Assembly (NCBI RefSeq): GCF_000004195.4
Contig: NC_030677.2
Span: 70,022,222-70,086,221 of the forward strand
Length of the DNA: 64,000 nucleotides
Origin: Xenopus tropicalis
Taxonomy: Eukaryota; Chordata; Amphibia; Anura; Pipidae
Direction of reading: 5' to 3'
In this document: positions 20,376 through 31,608 of the stretch, one piece after another
Layout of the letters: each line of letters opens with the position of its first letter
Position numbering within the stretch: position 1 is the stretch's first letter
Notes under the pieces: generated by a model
What the model was told of the DNA's origin: nothing
The model's database searches: none
What the model saw: the letters and a program-made list of their open reading frames with translations, nothing else
Translations under genes and position numbers: made by a program

Positions 20376-20548
20376 ATATGCATTGTATGTGTATAGTTAC
20401 TGTTATTTAAACCCTTATTCAGTCACATAGAAACATTTCTTTTGCATGCAAATGGTGTTGCTGACCCGAGAGAGCTGGGATAAAGTTCAATTGAGCAATA
20501 TTGTTGCTGAATGGTTGCTTCCAGCATGCTTTAACCCTCAATAATATC

Positions 20549-20907
20549 TTAAAGTGGTACTGACACCAAAAAACTACTCTTCAAAATATAATGTACAATA
20601 AAAGTTACCTATTGGTCAAGCTGATTGTTTTTGTTCTTATTATGGCTGCTTTTGTAAGTTATTGTTACCTGAATTTCCTTAATCTGACTGTTTTGCCAAC
20701 CTAACTGTCCCTTCTCAATTTGTCAGTTATAACCTCTAATGCTAATGGACTCCTGATGCACAAATATGGCAGCCCCTTCATGGGGGATCAGATGGGTAAT
20801 GTAAAAGCATCAGGAGATACTTTTAAGGCTAAATTATAAACAGTGTGCAAAGACAATTTTATAAAATATGCAAAAAGGTTTAATTTCTGGTTTTAGTATC
20901 ACTTTAA
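20549..20907 (+). mobile_element. T2-type MITE, 359 bp (TTAAAGTG family)
   Basis: It begins TTAAAGTGGTACTGACACCA and ends agtatcactttaa. A sister copy in the opposite orientation lies at 54946-55316, sharing the aaaaactacttttcaaaatat motif and the region around ggcagcc…gggggatcag. Confidence 0.8.
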
Positions 20908-21724
20908 AGCAAATAACAATGTAGTAAACTGTGGTTGAGAAACTGTGATTAGATTCCCCTGCAGGTGCTTTAACATTGAGCCAAAGAGAATTGGATCTAA
21001 AGGTTAATTCAGACTACAATATATGATGCCCTGATATGAAATGTATGGCTAAAACTCACAGTGTGCATCTATAGATATGTAATAACTTTTAAAAACTCTT
21101 TTAAAAGTAAAATGTGCATCAAATAGCGATAATCATAAGTATATTTACCAATGGTTTGCTATAAATGTGACATGTTCTCTGTGCTGTTCATTGCACTGCA
21201 TGGTAAATGGTCTCAAGAACTTGTATTAAAGTTTACATAACGGCACACATAACGGCACACAAAAGTACACTCCACAGCAGTCATACTTCAAACAGCAGCC
21301 AATGATATATAGCTTGTTCATATTAACTTACGGTAGAGTACAACCTTCTGATTGGACATTAAAGAGACATTACAGAGACCATAGCATCAATACTGTTTTA
21401 TTCAGGATAAAGGAAACAATACATGCTATGACTCATTTAGTAAGACTTTATTACCAACACATATACTGTATACACAGTACATCACCCTGGCAAAGCATAC
21501 TAACTTTCCTACACAGTCATGTGGAATGTGGATCCAGGCAATGCAGGAACCTCTGGAACAGTGTAGTACTCACTAACCATATTTATGAGATTCCAAATGG
21601 CTGGTCTACCCATAAATGTAGTTTTTGTAGAATGTAATATTGAGTGAACCATTCATGGTTCTCTTTACCAAAAATCTTTTTACAAGCTTAGTTTTAACAA
21701 TCTTTTACAAAAGCACTTAAAACT
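20908..21724. other. No gene recognised; short 13-bp direct repeat
   Basis: A direct repeat of acataacggcaca lies at 21236-21261. The 111-codon open frame at 21302-21637 has no recognisable domain and is not called a gene. Confidence 0.35.
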
Positions 21725-21838
21725 TTACAGGGAATTTTTTTTTATAAATTTGAATTATTTGATTATAATGGATACGCCCTTCCAATAATTCAGAGCTTTC
21801 TGGATAATGGGTTTCCGGATAATGTGTTCTATACCTGT
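21725..21838 (-). repeat. TA-H MITE, partial
   Basis: On the minus strand it gives caggtatagaacacattatccggaaacccattatccagaaagc, the left part of the element complete at 53671-53972. Confidence 0.65.
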
Positions 21839-21839
21839 A

Positions 21840-23314
21840 CATGTTTTCTGATTTTACTAGATAAAATACTGTAAAATACAGTACACCATATTAATCTTAT
21901 CTTTATCCCTTGCTCCCATATTTGCTTTGTTACTAAGCATCACATGTCTAAGCCTAACACACAATATTATTTTATTTAAAGTTTCATGGGACACTTTGCC
22001 ATAGCAACATTTTGCTTACAACGAATTATGCAAGCTTGTACAATTCATTTAATTTAAACAGTTTTTCCCTCATATCTAACAGGAGAATTTGAAATTCTGT
22101 AATCCAGGTATTCACCCTGCATGCCATTTTTGTAGATAAACACACTGGAAACAAATCAGCAATTTGTACTGACCAATCTACAGCAAGTCAGAAATCAAAG
22201 CAAATATATGATGGTCACTGCGGGTAACTGCATGGCAGTACATTATTCCCATTGCTTATAAATATTGTTTTACTGTTTAATTTCCTAGGATCTATGGGAT
22301 AAATCATGGAGTAAATATTGAAAGAGTTTTCTTTATGTATTCTAACCCTTTGGTTTCAAACATTACACCAGCAAATACTACTTTACTGTATGGCATGGGT
22401 TACTATTTATTTCATTACACTCTATGGATCAACACATTAATGTATTCAAAGAAACTGCTTGCTTTATTGCATTAGCTCACTTATAAATAGCAATGATATT
22501 AGACGTATTCCAATATTGAGTTGATTTTTGCAAGTCTTGCAGCCAGTTGACTTGTTATTGGATTTATCACTTTGAGCAGATGATGAATTGCAGCTACGAA
22601 GTTGGATATTCATTGTAAACTTTTGTTTGGTAATTCCACTACTATGGGATGTGAAGTAGCATAAGTTAATTTCTGTGTACCCTGGTTCTATCGAAATAAA
22701 TGGTTCTTTATTTTTCAGTTTGTGAATTTTCTGTTTTCAATTCACACCGTGATTAATCTTATTTTTAATCACCTGATAAATCATTTTACTCATTTTGTAT
22801 GCGGATTGGACTGAACGTCTGGCTCACAGCAAACCCAAAGAAATAATGAGTGTTTGAACAATGAGAAAATCAAGCTTGAAACGAATACCATATACAATAA
22901 AATTAATGTATCTTTAGAATACTGATTTGCAAATTGAAACTGAGTGTAAAATGGTACTTAAGATGATATAGTGTGTGCTTGATCATTGACACTGAGAGAT
23001 TCTGCAGAAGAAAAAAAAAGTTGACTGTGGAGAAATATAGTTAGCAAAGTCGTATAACAAAATAAATAAAAAGCTATTACAAATTGTGATTGCAATAACT
23101 GTAGTTCCGCTCTGTTTGAAAATGCAGAAAACACAGCTGATCTAATATGAGCTCTGCAGATATACCTGTCAAATCAGAATCCCCTAAAATGTATGTGAAT
23201 GCTTTTCTCCCTCCAAACATAGTAAACCTCATAAACTGAGTATTAATGCGGGTTATATGAGTTTTTCTCTCCTATACCTATTATAAATTATGTTTTTCCC
23301 TTTGTTTAGTAGTG
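21840..23314. other. Unique AT-rich DNA, nothing recognised
   Basis: About 1.5 kb without a supported gene or repeat. Confidence 0.4.
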
Positions 23315-23317
23315 ATA

Positions 23318-23501
23318 GGGCCTGATTCAGTTCAATGACAAAACATTATTTTATGTTTTATCATGTAAAATTTTATGGGTGATATTTAGTTTGAGAAGTG
23401 AAAACTCTTCCCTGTGGAGTTTTTATGTGATAAAAAGTAAGATAAGTTTTTTATCAATGAATTGCATCTGGTTCTATGGCAAAATCAAACTGAATCTGGC
23501 C
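23318..23501. mobile_element. MITE, about 184 bp, GGCCTGATTCAGTT ends
   Basis: GGGCCTGATTCAGTT at 23318 is mirrored by AACTGAATCTGGCC at 23488-23501. Internal segments (ttttatcatgt / atgtgataaaa) are also complementary. Three-base flanks (ata/tat) do not match exactly, so the superfamily is uncertain. Confidence 0.6.
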
Positions 23502-23754
23502 TATAGTTTCATTTTTATATTCAGTTAATACAATAAAGGTTTTTCTGTATTATCATGTTATGTTTTTCAGTATATACACAAAAGTTCACCTGTTGGTTTT
23601 TCCAGATATTTCCCCTACGACTCTTCCTTTACGTGGTGCAGAAATACTGTAGCTTGCATTTCAGATTTTTGTCTGGGTTTGTGATCTAGTTTAAAGGGTA
23701 ATGGCCTTTGAGCACAAAAAGCAAATTTTTCCTTGCACGTGTTAATTAAATAAT

Positions 23755-23956
23755 CCAAATTTTTTAGAAATGATTTCCCTCTTCTCTGTAATAAAACAGT
23801 ACCTTGTGAATCCATATCTGAGGCATCTTGTTGGTTTTATTTAATGTTTATATGTACAGTATTTTTTAGTAGAATTAAGGTATGATTCAAATAACAGAAA
23901 GATCATTATCTGGAAAACCCCTGATCCTGAGCATTCTGAACAACAGGTCACATACC
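23755..23956 (+). repeat. TA-H MITE, right part
   Basis: It shares atgatttccct…ctctgtaataaaacagtacc and ttttttagtagaattaaggt with the complete copies, and ends acatacctgta. Confidence 0.7.
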
Positions 23957-24008
23957 TGTACTACATAGTATAATAGTTAACCCGCTTATGTAAATGTAAT
24001 AAAGTGTC

Positions 24009-24208
24009 TTAAGGTAAAGACACACGAAGCTACTAGTAGCAGCTACTTTTTCACAGCTACTAAACCCCAGAAAATACCCTGCCAATACTGAGAATTGCCT
24101 CTACTAAAACACACATAGAGACAATTATCAGTAAATGATCAGCATTGTCTATTTTAGTAGCCATGACAAATAGCTGCTACTAGTAGCTCTGTGTGTCTTC
24201 ACCCTTAA
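24009..24208. mobile_element. T2-type MITE, 200 bp
   Basis: TTAAGGTAAAGACACACGAA (24009) is mirrored by gtgtgtcttcacccttaa (to 24208). An inner inverted pair gctactagtagcagctac / tagctgctactagtagct extends the hairpin to about 40 bp per arm. TTAA stands at both borders. Confidence 0.8.
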
Positions 24209-24490
24209 AGAAAAAGCAGCTTCTCTGTGCAAAGAAAATATTATGCCACCTTCAAGTTCATCTTAAGAGTGAGCAACACAAATATTTGCAACGTATTGAC
24301 CTGTGTAATTAAAATTGTTGCTTTTTGGAATCCATTTTTTTATTCTTATTTTGCCATTTTTTACATTCTGTTGACATGTTTTATTACATAACGCTCTAAT
24401 AAGTTCTCATTGACAGACTGCCCAAACCTTTGAACATGGGGTGTCATTTATGAAAAATCAAATTCTTTTTACAAGACAGTTTACTAGGCA
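24209..24490. other. No feature recognised
   Basis: AT-rich DNA between MITEs. Confidence 0.3.
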
Positions 24491-24494
24491 TGTG

Positions 24495-24786
24495 TATAGG
24501 ATGCCTTACCTGGAAATTCATTACTTAGAAAGCTTCTAATTATGGGAAAGCCATCTCCCATAAAGTCCAGTTTAATCATCATTTTTATAAACAATTTCCT
24601 TTTTCTCTGTAATAATAAAACAGTACCTTGTACTTAATCCCAACTAAGCTGCATAAATTGGAGGCAAAACAAAAATATTAAGTTTATTTAGTGTTTATAT
24701 CATTTTTTAGTAGACTAAAAGTATTATAGAAAGACTCCTTATCCAAAAAACACCAGGCCCCAAGTATTCTGAATAACATGACCCAT
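24495..24786 (+). repeat. TA-H MITE, decayed but near full length
   Basis: From ataggatgccttacctggaa to cattctgaataacatgaccc-like sequence, with the diagnostic tttctctgtaataataaaac and ttttttagtagacta blocks in order. Confidence 0.65.
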
Positions 24787-24789
24787 GCT

Positions 24790-25221
24790 ATGGCTGGTAA
24801 GGACATTTTGCACTAAGCAACAGACAGAAAATTTTATTTGGGACTAATATATACTACTGACAACTTGATAATATAAGAATGTTGACTCTTTAGGGCATGT
24901 TTCTTAAAGTACACATATGTAATAGAATGTTTTTCAACTTTACCTAAGGTATTTGTCATGCGTTGATTCTGTTAGTTAAGAATGTCCCAAGAATATTTTT
25001 AGAGAACTGTGCCAGTTTTTGTTGCACTTTAATGGCAAATCAAGTTCCAGTGGAATCATTGATACATACATTGAGACCTACAAATTTTTTGTCTCAACTA
25101 TTAAAATTATGCCATTACTGTCTGCACCCCTGTAAGGTATTTTCCTGAATCTATATTTAATGTATTAATCTTAAAAAGGTGTCGATGGCAAATTGTACTC
25201 AATATCAACAATCTACTATAC
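24790..25221. other. No feature recognised
   Basis: Unique AT-rich DNA. Confidence 0.35.
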
Positions 25222-25224
25222 CAT

Positions 25225-25771
25225 GGGGCACATTTACTAATCCACGAACGTCTGAAAAGCGGGCGAATGCGTTTTTTCGTAATGATCGGTACTTTGCGAT
25301 TTTTTCGTAGCCGTTACAACTTTTTCATAAATTGTCGTGACTTTTTCGTAGCGTTACGACTTGCGCGAATTGTCGCAACTTTTTCGTAGCCGTCGCGCCA
25401 AGTACGAAAGTTTCGGATTCATTCAAGCTTCAGTATGGTGACTTTCCTTGGGCCAGGTTGGAGCTGCAGAGTGCCATTGAGTCCTATGGGAGGCTTCCAA
25501 AATCATGCTAAGTCTGAAAGTTTTGCCCGCCGTTTACGAGCGCTCAATATGAAAAAGTAGCGACAATATACGAGCAAATCATAACGGCTACGAAAAAGTT
25601 GCGACAATTCGCGCAAATCGTAACGGCTATAAAAAAGTCGCGACAATTTACGAAAAAGTCGTAACGGCGACGAAAAAAATCGCAAAAAATACGAAAAAGT
25701 CGCAAAATGTTCGTTTCCAATCCGAATTTTTCCCATTCGGATTCGGATTTGTGGATTAGTAAATCAGCCCC
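25225..25771. mobile_element. Harb-E hairpin MITE, 547 bp
   Basis: The ends are GGGGCACATTTACTAATCCA (25225) and ggattagtaaatcagcccc (25771), flanked by CAT and TAT. Long arms built of cgtaacggctacgaaaaagt-like units are inverted around a non-palindromic core at 25412-25521. The core recurs at 44741-44850 with two differences in about 110 bases. CpG content is far above the surroundings. Confidence 0.8.
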
Positions 25772-25774
25772 TAT

Positions 25775-26120
25775 ATGTAGCCTACAAATTAAATACATTA
25801 AATACATGGTTAAATGCTTACCCCTTGATGATGCAGGAAACCCACACCCAGATGTTTGTAAGTCAACACACACCAGATGGGTTCTCAGAATACTAACATC
25901 TGAAATAGTATATCAGGAATAATAGCCATTCTTTCAATGATCCCAATTCAACTCCAATATATCCAGCAGCGTGTAAGTAAATGGTAGTATATAGTATAAT
26001 TCTTGTATTCAATATATAATAAATTCAAACTCTTGATACTCAACAAGATAACTTACTTGAACAAAAAATATTCTTGCCCCTTGTGCAATCTTGTTCACTT
26101 GCCACAATCAACATTTATTG
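25775..26120. other. No feature recognised
   Basis: AT-rich DNA. No gene or repeat called. Confidence 0.3.
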
Positions 26121-26190
26121 GAGTACAAAGAATCATGACAAAGAAAGCTTCCTCCTGATGAAGCTGGGCTGAGCCAGAAAAACATATTTT
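26121..26190 (+). other. Hammerhead-like core sequence (CTGATGA, hairpin, GAAAA)
   Basis: CTGATGA at 26155-26161 matches the conserved 5' core of hammerhead ribozymes. CTGG (26164-26167) can pair with CCAG (26174-26177), and the following bases are AAAAAC instead of GAAAC (or GAAA if the last stem base G177 is counted). An alternative hairpin GGC/GCC is possible. I see no stem III and I pairing, so activity is not claimed. It may be a relic of the same retroelement family as 13720-14118. Confidence 0.3.
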
Positions 26191-27300
26191 TTCTAGTTCT
26201 ACAACCTAAAAAATGGTACTGTATATCTACCCTTCTGATAATTATAGTGTAATATCAGCAAGCAAAGACTGAACAGTTATCTCACTATGATACATAATGC
26301 CGAGATAATTTACATTATGCTGGTATTGATGGCTCCCTGATGACTACACTTTCATCTGTAATTAAGACTGGAATGTGTACTTGAGAGAATTTGGTGAAAT
26401 AAGAGAGTTTGAAGTCCCTTTTAAAAATGTCACCAAAATATTTCTTTTAATCTATACAAATGATACTTGACAAGCTGTTTTATAATTATTATTAATAATA
26501 ATTGTAATTACTCAGTAGGTATGAACAGAAAAAAGAAACAGAAATGATGTTTGTCTTAATACAAGTTTGCCCAGGAACAGTAACCCACAGCAACCAATAA
26601 GATGTTTGCTTTTAAACAGGTGACCAGTAAATTCTACCTGCTGCCTTTTTTACATAACCCCATTAATCTTTTATTTATATGATGCTTGGACATTTTAACA
26701 TTTTAATGTTAATCGGGACATTTTCCCACCAGTTTATTCTGTTTCTTGTTTTTCTGTAAACAAACATATTGTACAACACAAACTAGAAATCTAATAATAT
26801 TCTTATTTAAATAAACTATATTTTAAAAGGTTAATAGATCTAGGAGCTAATATCACATCCCCAGAGAGCACAGGTCTATAATGTATCTTTTGTTCCTATT
26901 CTGCTTTTGCATTAATGGATGATATAACATTTCCAATTGTGGTTTCTATTATTTATTTAACATTTAGCTGAAACCTCCAACAGATGTTGCCGACAGGATT
27001 TGTCTCTTTAGATACATAACATATACGCTGCAAAAATGAATAGATTCATTTTCCAAACATTGCAAAATTCTGTTGTAAATACACAGTGGTATCTAATAAC
27101 AAGAATTTGAAAGAATGTTTTAAGATATATTTTTGCTTTCATTAAAATTTGGTCTGCAAAATACTTTGTGTTGTGTATATTTGGCAAATGTATAAAACAT
27201 GTATTAGAAATGGTATAATGTAGTGTAATAATTTGGTGCATCTGGGGCCTCGAAATGGATTCTGTCATTGTTTTTATGGTGTATTTTTTATTACTTAAAC
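26191..27300. other. Unique AT-rich DNA
   Basis: No gene. A perfect 20-bp palindrome (aattattattaataataatt) sits at 26484-26503 within simple AT sequence. Confidence 0.35.
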
Positions 27301-27584
27301 CAATAAATGCACTTTGTAGCTGTAATATGGTGTGTTGGCAGCCATCTGTACATTCAGAAGGAACCAGCACTGTACAGTACAGCAGCCATTGTTTCTACTA
27401 AATTATCATTGGAGGAGTCCTGTCATGACTACTTCTCCTGCTTGGGTGCTATACTCATATCTACCAATAGGTGGAGCATGGGAGCATCTGTAGCAATACA
27501 AATGATATCTGACTTCATTACTGTATATAAAATGTTAAAATCCAATTTTCAGGTAGCTAAAGTCCGCATTGACTCTAACTGTAT
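27301..27584. other. Moderately complex DNA, not assigned
   Basis: An open frame of 93 codons (27307-27588) shows no domain and ends inside the next MITE. It may be an older dispersed repeat, but I have no internal second copy to prove this. Confidence 0.25.
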
Positions 27585-28048
27585 ATAAAGGAGAACTAAA
27601 TCCTATTTACAAATCAAGCTCTGCTTGTTGCCCTTTATGTGAAGAGCTACTTACCATTAGCTTTCCTGCATGAAACGTCTTCCATTCTAGCAATAATAAA
27701 TTGAAGTAAAACATATTGTAGACTCCTATGAAAGATTCCAGCTTCCTTTTGTCAAATAATAAATTGAGCTTAGGGCGTACACATGCGCACTTTCAATCCC
27801 TCAAGCCAAGTGCATGCGTTCATAGCTCTACAGATTTCCCCAGGACCAGCAATGATGTTAGAAGCCAGAAGAAAGTGACACGATAGATAAAAAGATGGCC
27901 GCCACAAGTAACATTGCGGCTGAAAAGAACTCCGGCATGGTGCAGAAATAGTAAGTAAGCAGAAGTTTCATTACGGCGGTTCAGGAGAGGGGCACATGGC
28001 AAATGTTTTAAAAGCATTTTCTAAACTTGGGTTTCGTCCTCTTTTTAC
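27585..28048. mobile_element. T2-type MITE, about 464 bp
   Basis: TATAAAGGAGAACTAAATCC at the left is mirrored by ttgggtttcgtcctcttttt at the right, a decayed TTAAAGGAGAACTAAACCC terminus. The exact border bases are worn. Confidence 0.6.
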
Positions 28049-28478
28049 TCACGGCCTCTTACTGTATTTGGGGCTAAATTCTTACTGCCTACCCCCATAT
28101 TTAATGTATTTGGGGCTAAAGTTTCCATTGCCTTTCATTAAATAGAGGGGTCTATTTATTATGTTGTTTAAAACAAAATATAGTGCAAAAAGCTTTGTAA
28201 AATATAAGGAATTTATGGGATGGAAATTGAATTTATCAAGGTGTGTTTTGATGCTGTCTGAATGCCAGATTTAACACCATTATTTATGCCCTTTCAGACC
28301 TTGTGTAAGTAAGTTCAGGTGGTAATCACTCTAAGAAACGACATGTAAAAATGTTTTGCCAAAGCCTGCAAAGCCTGGCCATGCGATGTGCGGAAGATTT
28401 TGCAGACACAAATGTCCCATTTATCATATATAACACCTACATACTGTATGTACCATGTCATGTACATGTCAATATTCT
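28049..28478. other. No feature recognised
   Basis: ccccatatttaatgtatttggggctaaa occurs twice in variant form (28067-28073 and 28108-28120), a small local repeat. Otherwise unique. Confidence 0.3.
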
Positions 28479-28636
28479 TTGAAGGAGAAGGCCCAGCCTT
28501 TGGTAGGTGTGAGAGACCAATCCTCTTCCTTCTGTCTTCGTGCCATATTAGAGTGAAAAGCTGAACAAAAAAGCTGGCATTTTCCTAACATTTTGGCACC
28601 CACCCCCCAGACAGTTTACCTTTCCTTCTCCTTTAA
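28479..28636. mobile_element. T2-type MITE, 158 bp
   Basis: TTGAAGGAGAAGGCCCAGCC (28479) is mirrored by cctttccttctcctttaa (28636). It carries a tcctaacattttggcaccc segment also found in the MITE at 38112-38361. Confidence 0.7.
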
Positions 28637-28890
28637 AATGTTCTTCAATTTATACTTTAAAGACACACCCAGGAACCTTATTGAAGTGCTTATGGAATAA
28701 TATTCCCTCTGTCTTGGATGGATATTGCTTTTCTGTGTTTTTCTAAGCTCAAACTCAGTGATCTAATTGCTTTCCTTTTATAACCACTTTATAATTACAT
28801 TGTAATATATATAAGTTGATTTACAGTTATTTACTTGGGCTGTCCATTCTAGCCCTCATTGACACTACTGACTGTGTCAGGATGTGTGGA
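28637..28890. other. No gene; left flank of the palindrome
   Basis: The last bases (gtgtggatgcgatatataaa) resemble the GTTGGCGCTATATAAATAA tail of frog L2-type elements, but the match is weak. Confidence 0.3.
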
Positions 28891-28895
28891 TGCGA

Positions 28896-29091
28896 TATAT
28901 AAAGCATAATAATCATAATAATGCTTAAATGCGTGGTTACTGTAATTTACCCAAATTTACTATGCTAAAGGAGATTCCACTCAAATATTAATTAATAAAT
29001 ATTTGAGTGGAATCTCCTTTAGCATAGTAAATTTGGGTAAATTACAATAACCACGCATTTAAGCATTATTATGATTATTATCCTTTATATA
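28896..29091. repeat. 196-bp near-perfect palindrome
   Basis: The arms 28896-28993 and 28994-29091 are reverse complements with only three mismatches in 98 positions (pairs 28905/29082, 28940/29047 and 28990/29997-1000, i.e. 28997). There is no spacer: the axis lies between 28993 and 28994 in attaat. The left border is gatgcga, and the right border runs into a TA-rich microsatellite. No target duplication is evident. Confidence 0.95.
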
Positions 29092-29153
29092 CAGTATACA
29101 TATATATATATATATACATACAGTATACATATATATATATATATATATATATA
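29092..29153. repeat. (TA)n microsatellite with acagtatac interruptions
   Basis: Two TA blocks, each preceded by cagtataca, directly follow the palindrome. Confidence 0.9.
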
Positions 29154-29253
29154 AAAGGCCAACAAAGAGACCGGCATTCATGTGCAAAGGCTATGTACAA
29201 AGACAGATTTGTGGTTAGTTTCCCTGAAACAATAGGTATTCTTGGAAGGCACC

Positions 29254-29683
29254 TTAAAGGGGTAGTTCACCTTTAAATTAACTTTTAATTTGATGTAGAT
29301 GTTGATATTCTGAGCTAATTTGCAATTGGTCTTCATTTTGTATTTTTTATGGTTTTATTTTGTATAGTTATTTAGCTTTTTGTTCATCAGCTCTCCATTT
29401 GGTATTTTACCCTGGTTTAAACAACAGATGGGAATATGAATAGTAGAGGGCCTGCATAGAAAGATGAGTAATAAAAAGTAACAATAATAATACAATTGTA
29501 GCCTCACAGAGCAATAGTTTTTGGCTGCCGGGGTCAGTGACCCCCATTTGAATGCTGGAAAGAGGCAGAAGAAAAAGGCAAATAATTAAAAAAATAAATA
29601 ATATAAACCAATTGCAAAGTTGCTAGGAATAGGGCATTCTATAACATACTAACAAATAACGTAAAGGTAACCACCCATTTGAA
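29254..29683 (+). mobile_element. T2-D MITE, full length, about 430 bp
   Basis: It begins TTAAAGGGGTAGTTCACC and ends gtaaccacccatttgaa (TTAA worn to TGAA). It contains caattggtcttcatttt and ggggtcagtgacccccattt, shared with 15515-15850 and, in variant form, 46253-46762. Confidence 0.8.
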
Positions 29684-30725
29684 CTCTTTTGAAAATGTGA
29701 TTGTTTGTAAGTATTTTGTCTCATTTGATTGGATTACAATAAGGGCCTAAGCAGACCCGTCACAAATTACATTTGCACCATGCAAAGGCAAATAAGCTAC
29801 CAACTTCTACAGTTGCAATGTTGCCAGATATTTATCCATGTCCTTCAGCCTCCTTCAACTTTTTAAGTGATTTTTATATTACCTTTTTTTGAGGGTAACT
29901 TATAAATTGAGACCGTCTGTTGTTCAGTTATTCCCAGTGAAGCTTTGAGAGAGAGAAATTTTACATATAAACACAATAACATATATGTAAAAATGAAAGA
30001 GCACCAGAACCTAAATGTATTGCTGAGATGTTGCAATATTCATAGAACCTTTCATTTAACTGGAACAATTCAGACTCTGTACCTGAAAGTTTTATTTTCT
30101 GATCATGTGCTATCTGGTAGATTGTTTTGTGCTATAATGTATTTTGATGGAAAATGATATATATTTTCCAGTATAAATAAATAATTTATGGGGCTTTGGT
30201 GAACGTTACAGTAAATGCCTAATTCAGCGGAATATGATCAGCAGTCTGCTGATAGGAAGCATATTCCGTTACTAGAGTAGCTTCAAAGTAAATTGATGTT
30301 CTTATAACACAATTATTGGTCAGTGAAATAATTTTGCTATTTGAAGTGGACTTTTGTCTGATCTGCTTTCTATATTACAAATAAAAAAAAATAACCTAGC
30401 CTAATTAAGGTTGAATGTCTCAAAATATGCAACTTATTCACCTGATGATACAATGTTATATTTCCTGTTTGTGATGTTTCCATTGCGTTTCCATTTGTAT
30501 GCATACTTACTCTTACTGCCACTTATCTACAATTTACAATTGCCAAACCTACTCCCACTCTAAATGCTTCAAATAAACCAAGGTTTACAATTCTTATGGT
30601 GGTCTATTTTTCATATACTATATAAAGCAAGCTTTTAAAAGAAATCATAAGCTAATAAGCTTTCTTGTAAAAAGCATTATGCAATGCAGCATGTTGCTAA
30701 AGAAAAATGGTCGCTACAGTTACAC
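29684..30725. other. Unique AT-rich DNA, nothing recognised
   Basis: A short inverted pair (cggaatatgatcagcagt / ctgctgataggaagcatatt) at 30228-30268 forms an imperfect hairpin. No gene. Confidence 0.35.
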
Positions 30726-30729
30726 ATAG

Positions 30730-31606
30730 GGGCATGCTGTGTAAAACGAATTCGATGGAAAAAGCTGTGTAAAATAAACGGAGAAGATCGCCGTCCAACA
30801 CCAGATTGTATGCCTTTATTTTACGTAAGTTCTGGCAGAAGAAAAAACACGCAATAAATTACGCCTATTTTACGCCGGTTTTTACACAGCAAAGCCTGGC
30901 AAATTCTTGATGTGAGCAACGTCGGATCTTGACCCGCCTTTCTCTCAGCCCTAACCCCTTTACCTCTTTTACTTACCATCCCCAATAAACACACGGACAC
31001 CAATTCTTGGGATGAAATGGCTGCAGAACATTTATTAATAACAATCAAAGTTTTAATTTAAAACATATCATAAAGAACAAATAAGATACAAAACATCTCA
31101 TGAACACAATACAAATGTTTGTATAACAAACAATAATAATAAAAAAACAACAAAACACAAATACAAGAGTATTGTAGAAATGATACCTATATTGGCAATA
31201 ACACAAACAACCAACTTTGAATAACCATAAACCGTAACAAGCCAATAACTGCGCAGCGCAACTGGCGCTGCCAGCTGCCCTTCCAGCCCGGAACCCCCTA
31301 CCCAACAAAACTCCCTTCCTAACCCAACCATTGTTTTCCCCCAACTCAATCACCCCGCCAACAACCACTCGTTGCCTCCACCTCTATAGGGAGGGAGGGT
31401 GGGCGTTTTACTATGCTGCCTAAAATGGATTGAGGAGCGGGAACGGTTTCCAATATTTATACCTTCACTACAAACCAACCAATCACCTACAACTGGGAGT
31501 GGCTATGTCTGCCCTACGGCTCCGTCATGCCCCTGCTTCCCTACGTTTCCCTATGGGTCATTGGGCTACTTTCTCCATTTTTTACACAGCTTAATAAATA
31601 TGCCCT
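30730..31606. mobile_element. Harb-F MITE split by a large insertion
   Basis: The left part (30730-30915) matches the complete copy at 50346-50574, including tgtgtaaaataaacggagaa and the tttttacacagc…gcctgg segment. The right terminus reappears only at 31573-31606 (tttttacacagcttaataaa, tatgccc). About 650 bp of unrelated sequence lies between them. Confidence 0.7.
30916..31560 (-). mobile_element. Insertion resembling a solo LTR, minus orientation
   Basis: The segment interrupts Harb-F. On the minus strand it starts near TGACCCATAGGG, with gattggttgg (a CCAAT-box complement context) and TATAAATATT near 31465-31456. An AATAAA lies near 31033, and it ends …GCTCACA near 30916. TG…CA ends, a TATA box and a poly(A) signal in this order fit an LTR. 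No clean 4-6 bp target duplication was found, and no coding domain is recognised in the open frames at 31045-31368 or 30821-31048. A non-LTR insertion is not excluded. Confidence 0.4.
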
Positions 31607-31608
31607 AT

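Noticed and set aside
27307..27588. 93-codon frame
   Set aside because: No domain, and the end lies in a T2 MITE. Not enough to call an exon.
30821..31368. Minus-strand frames of 75 and 107 codons in the LTR-like insert
   Set aside because: No gag, pol or env motif can be seen. Likely chance frames in an LTR-like sequence.
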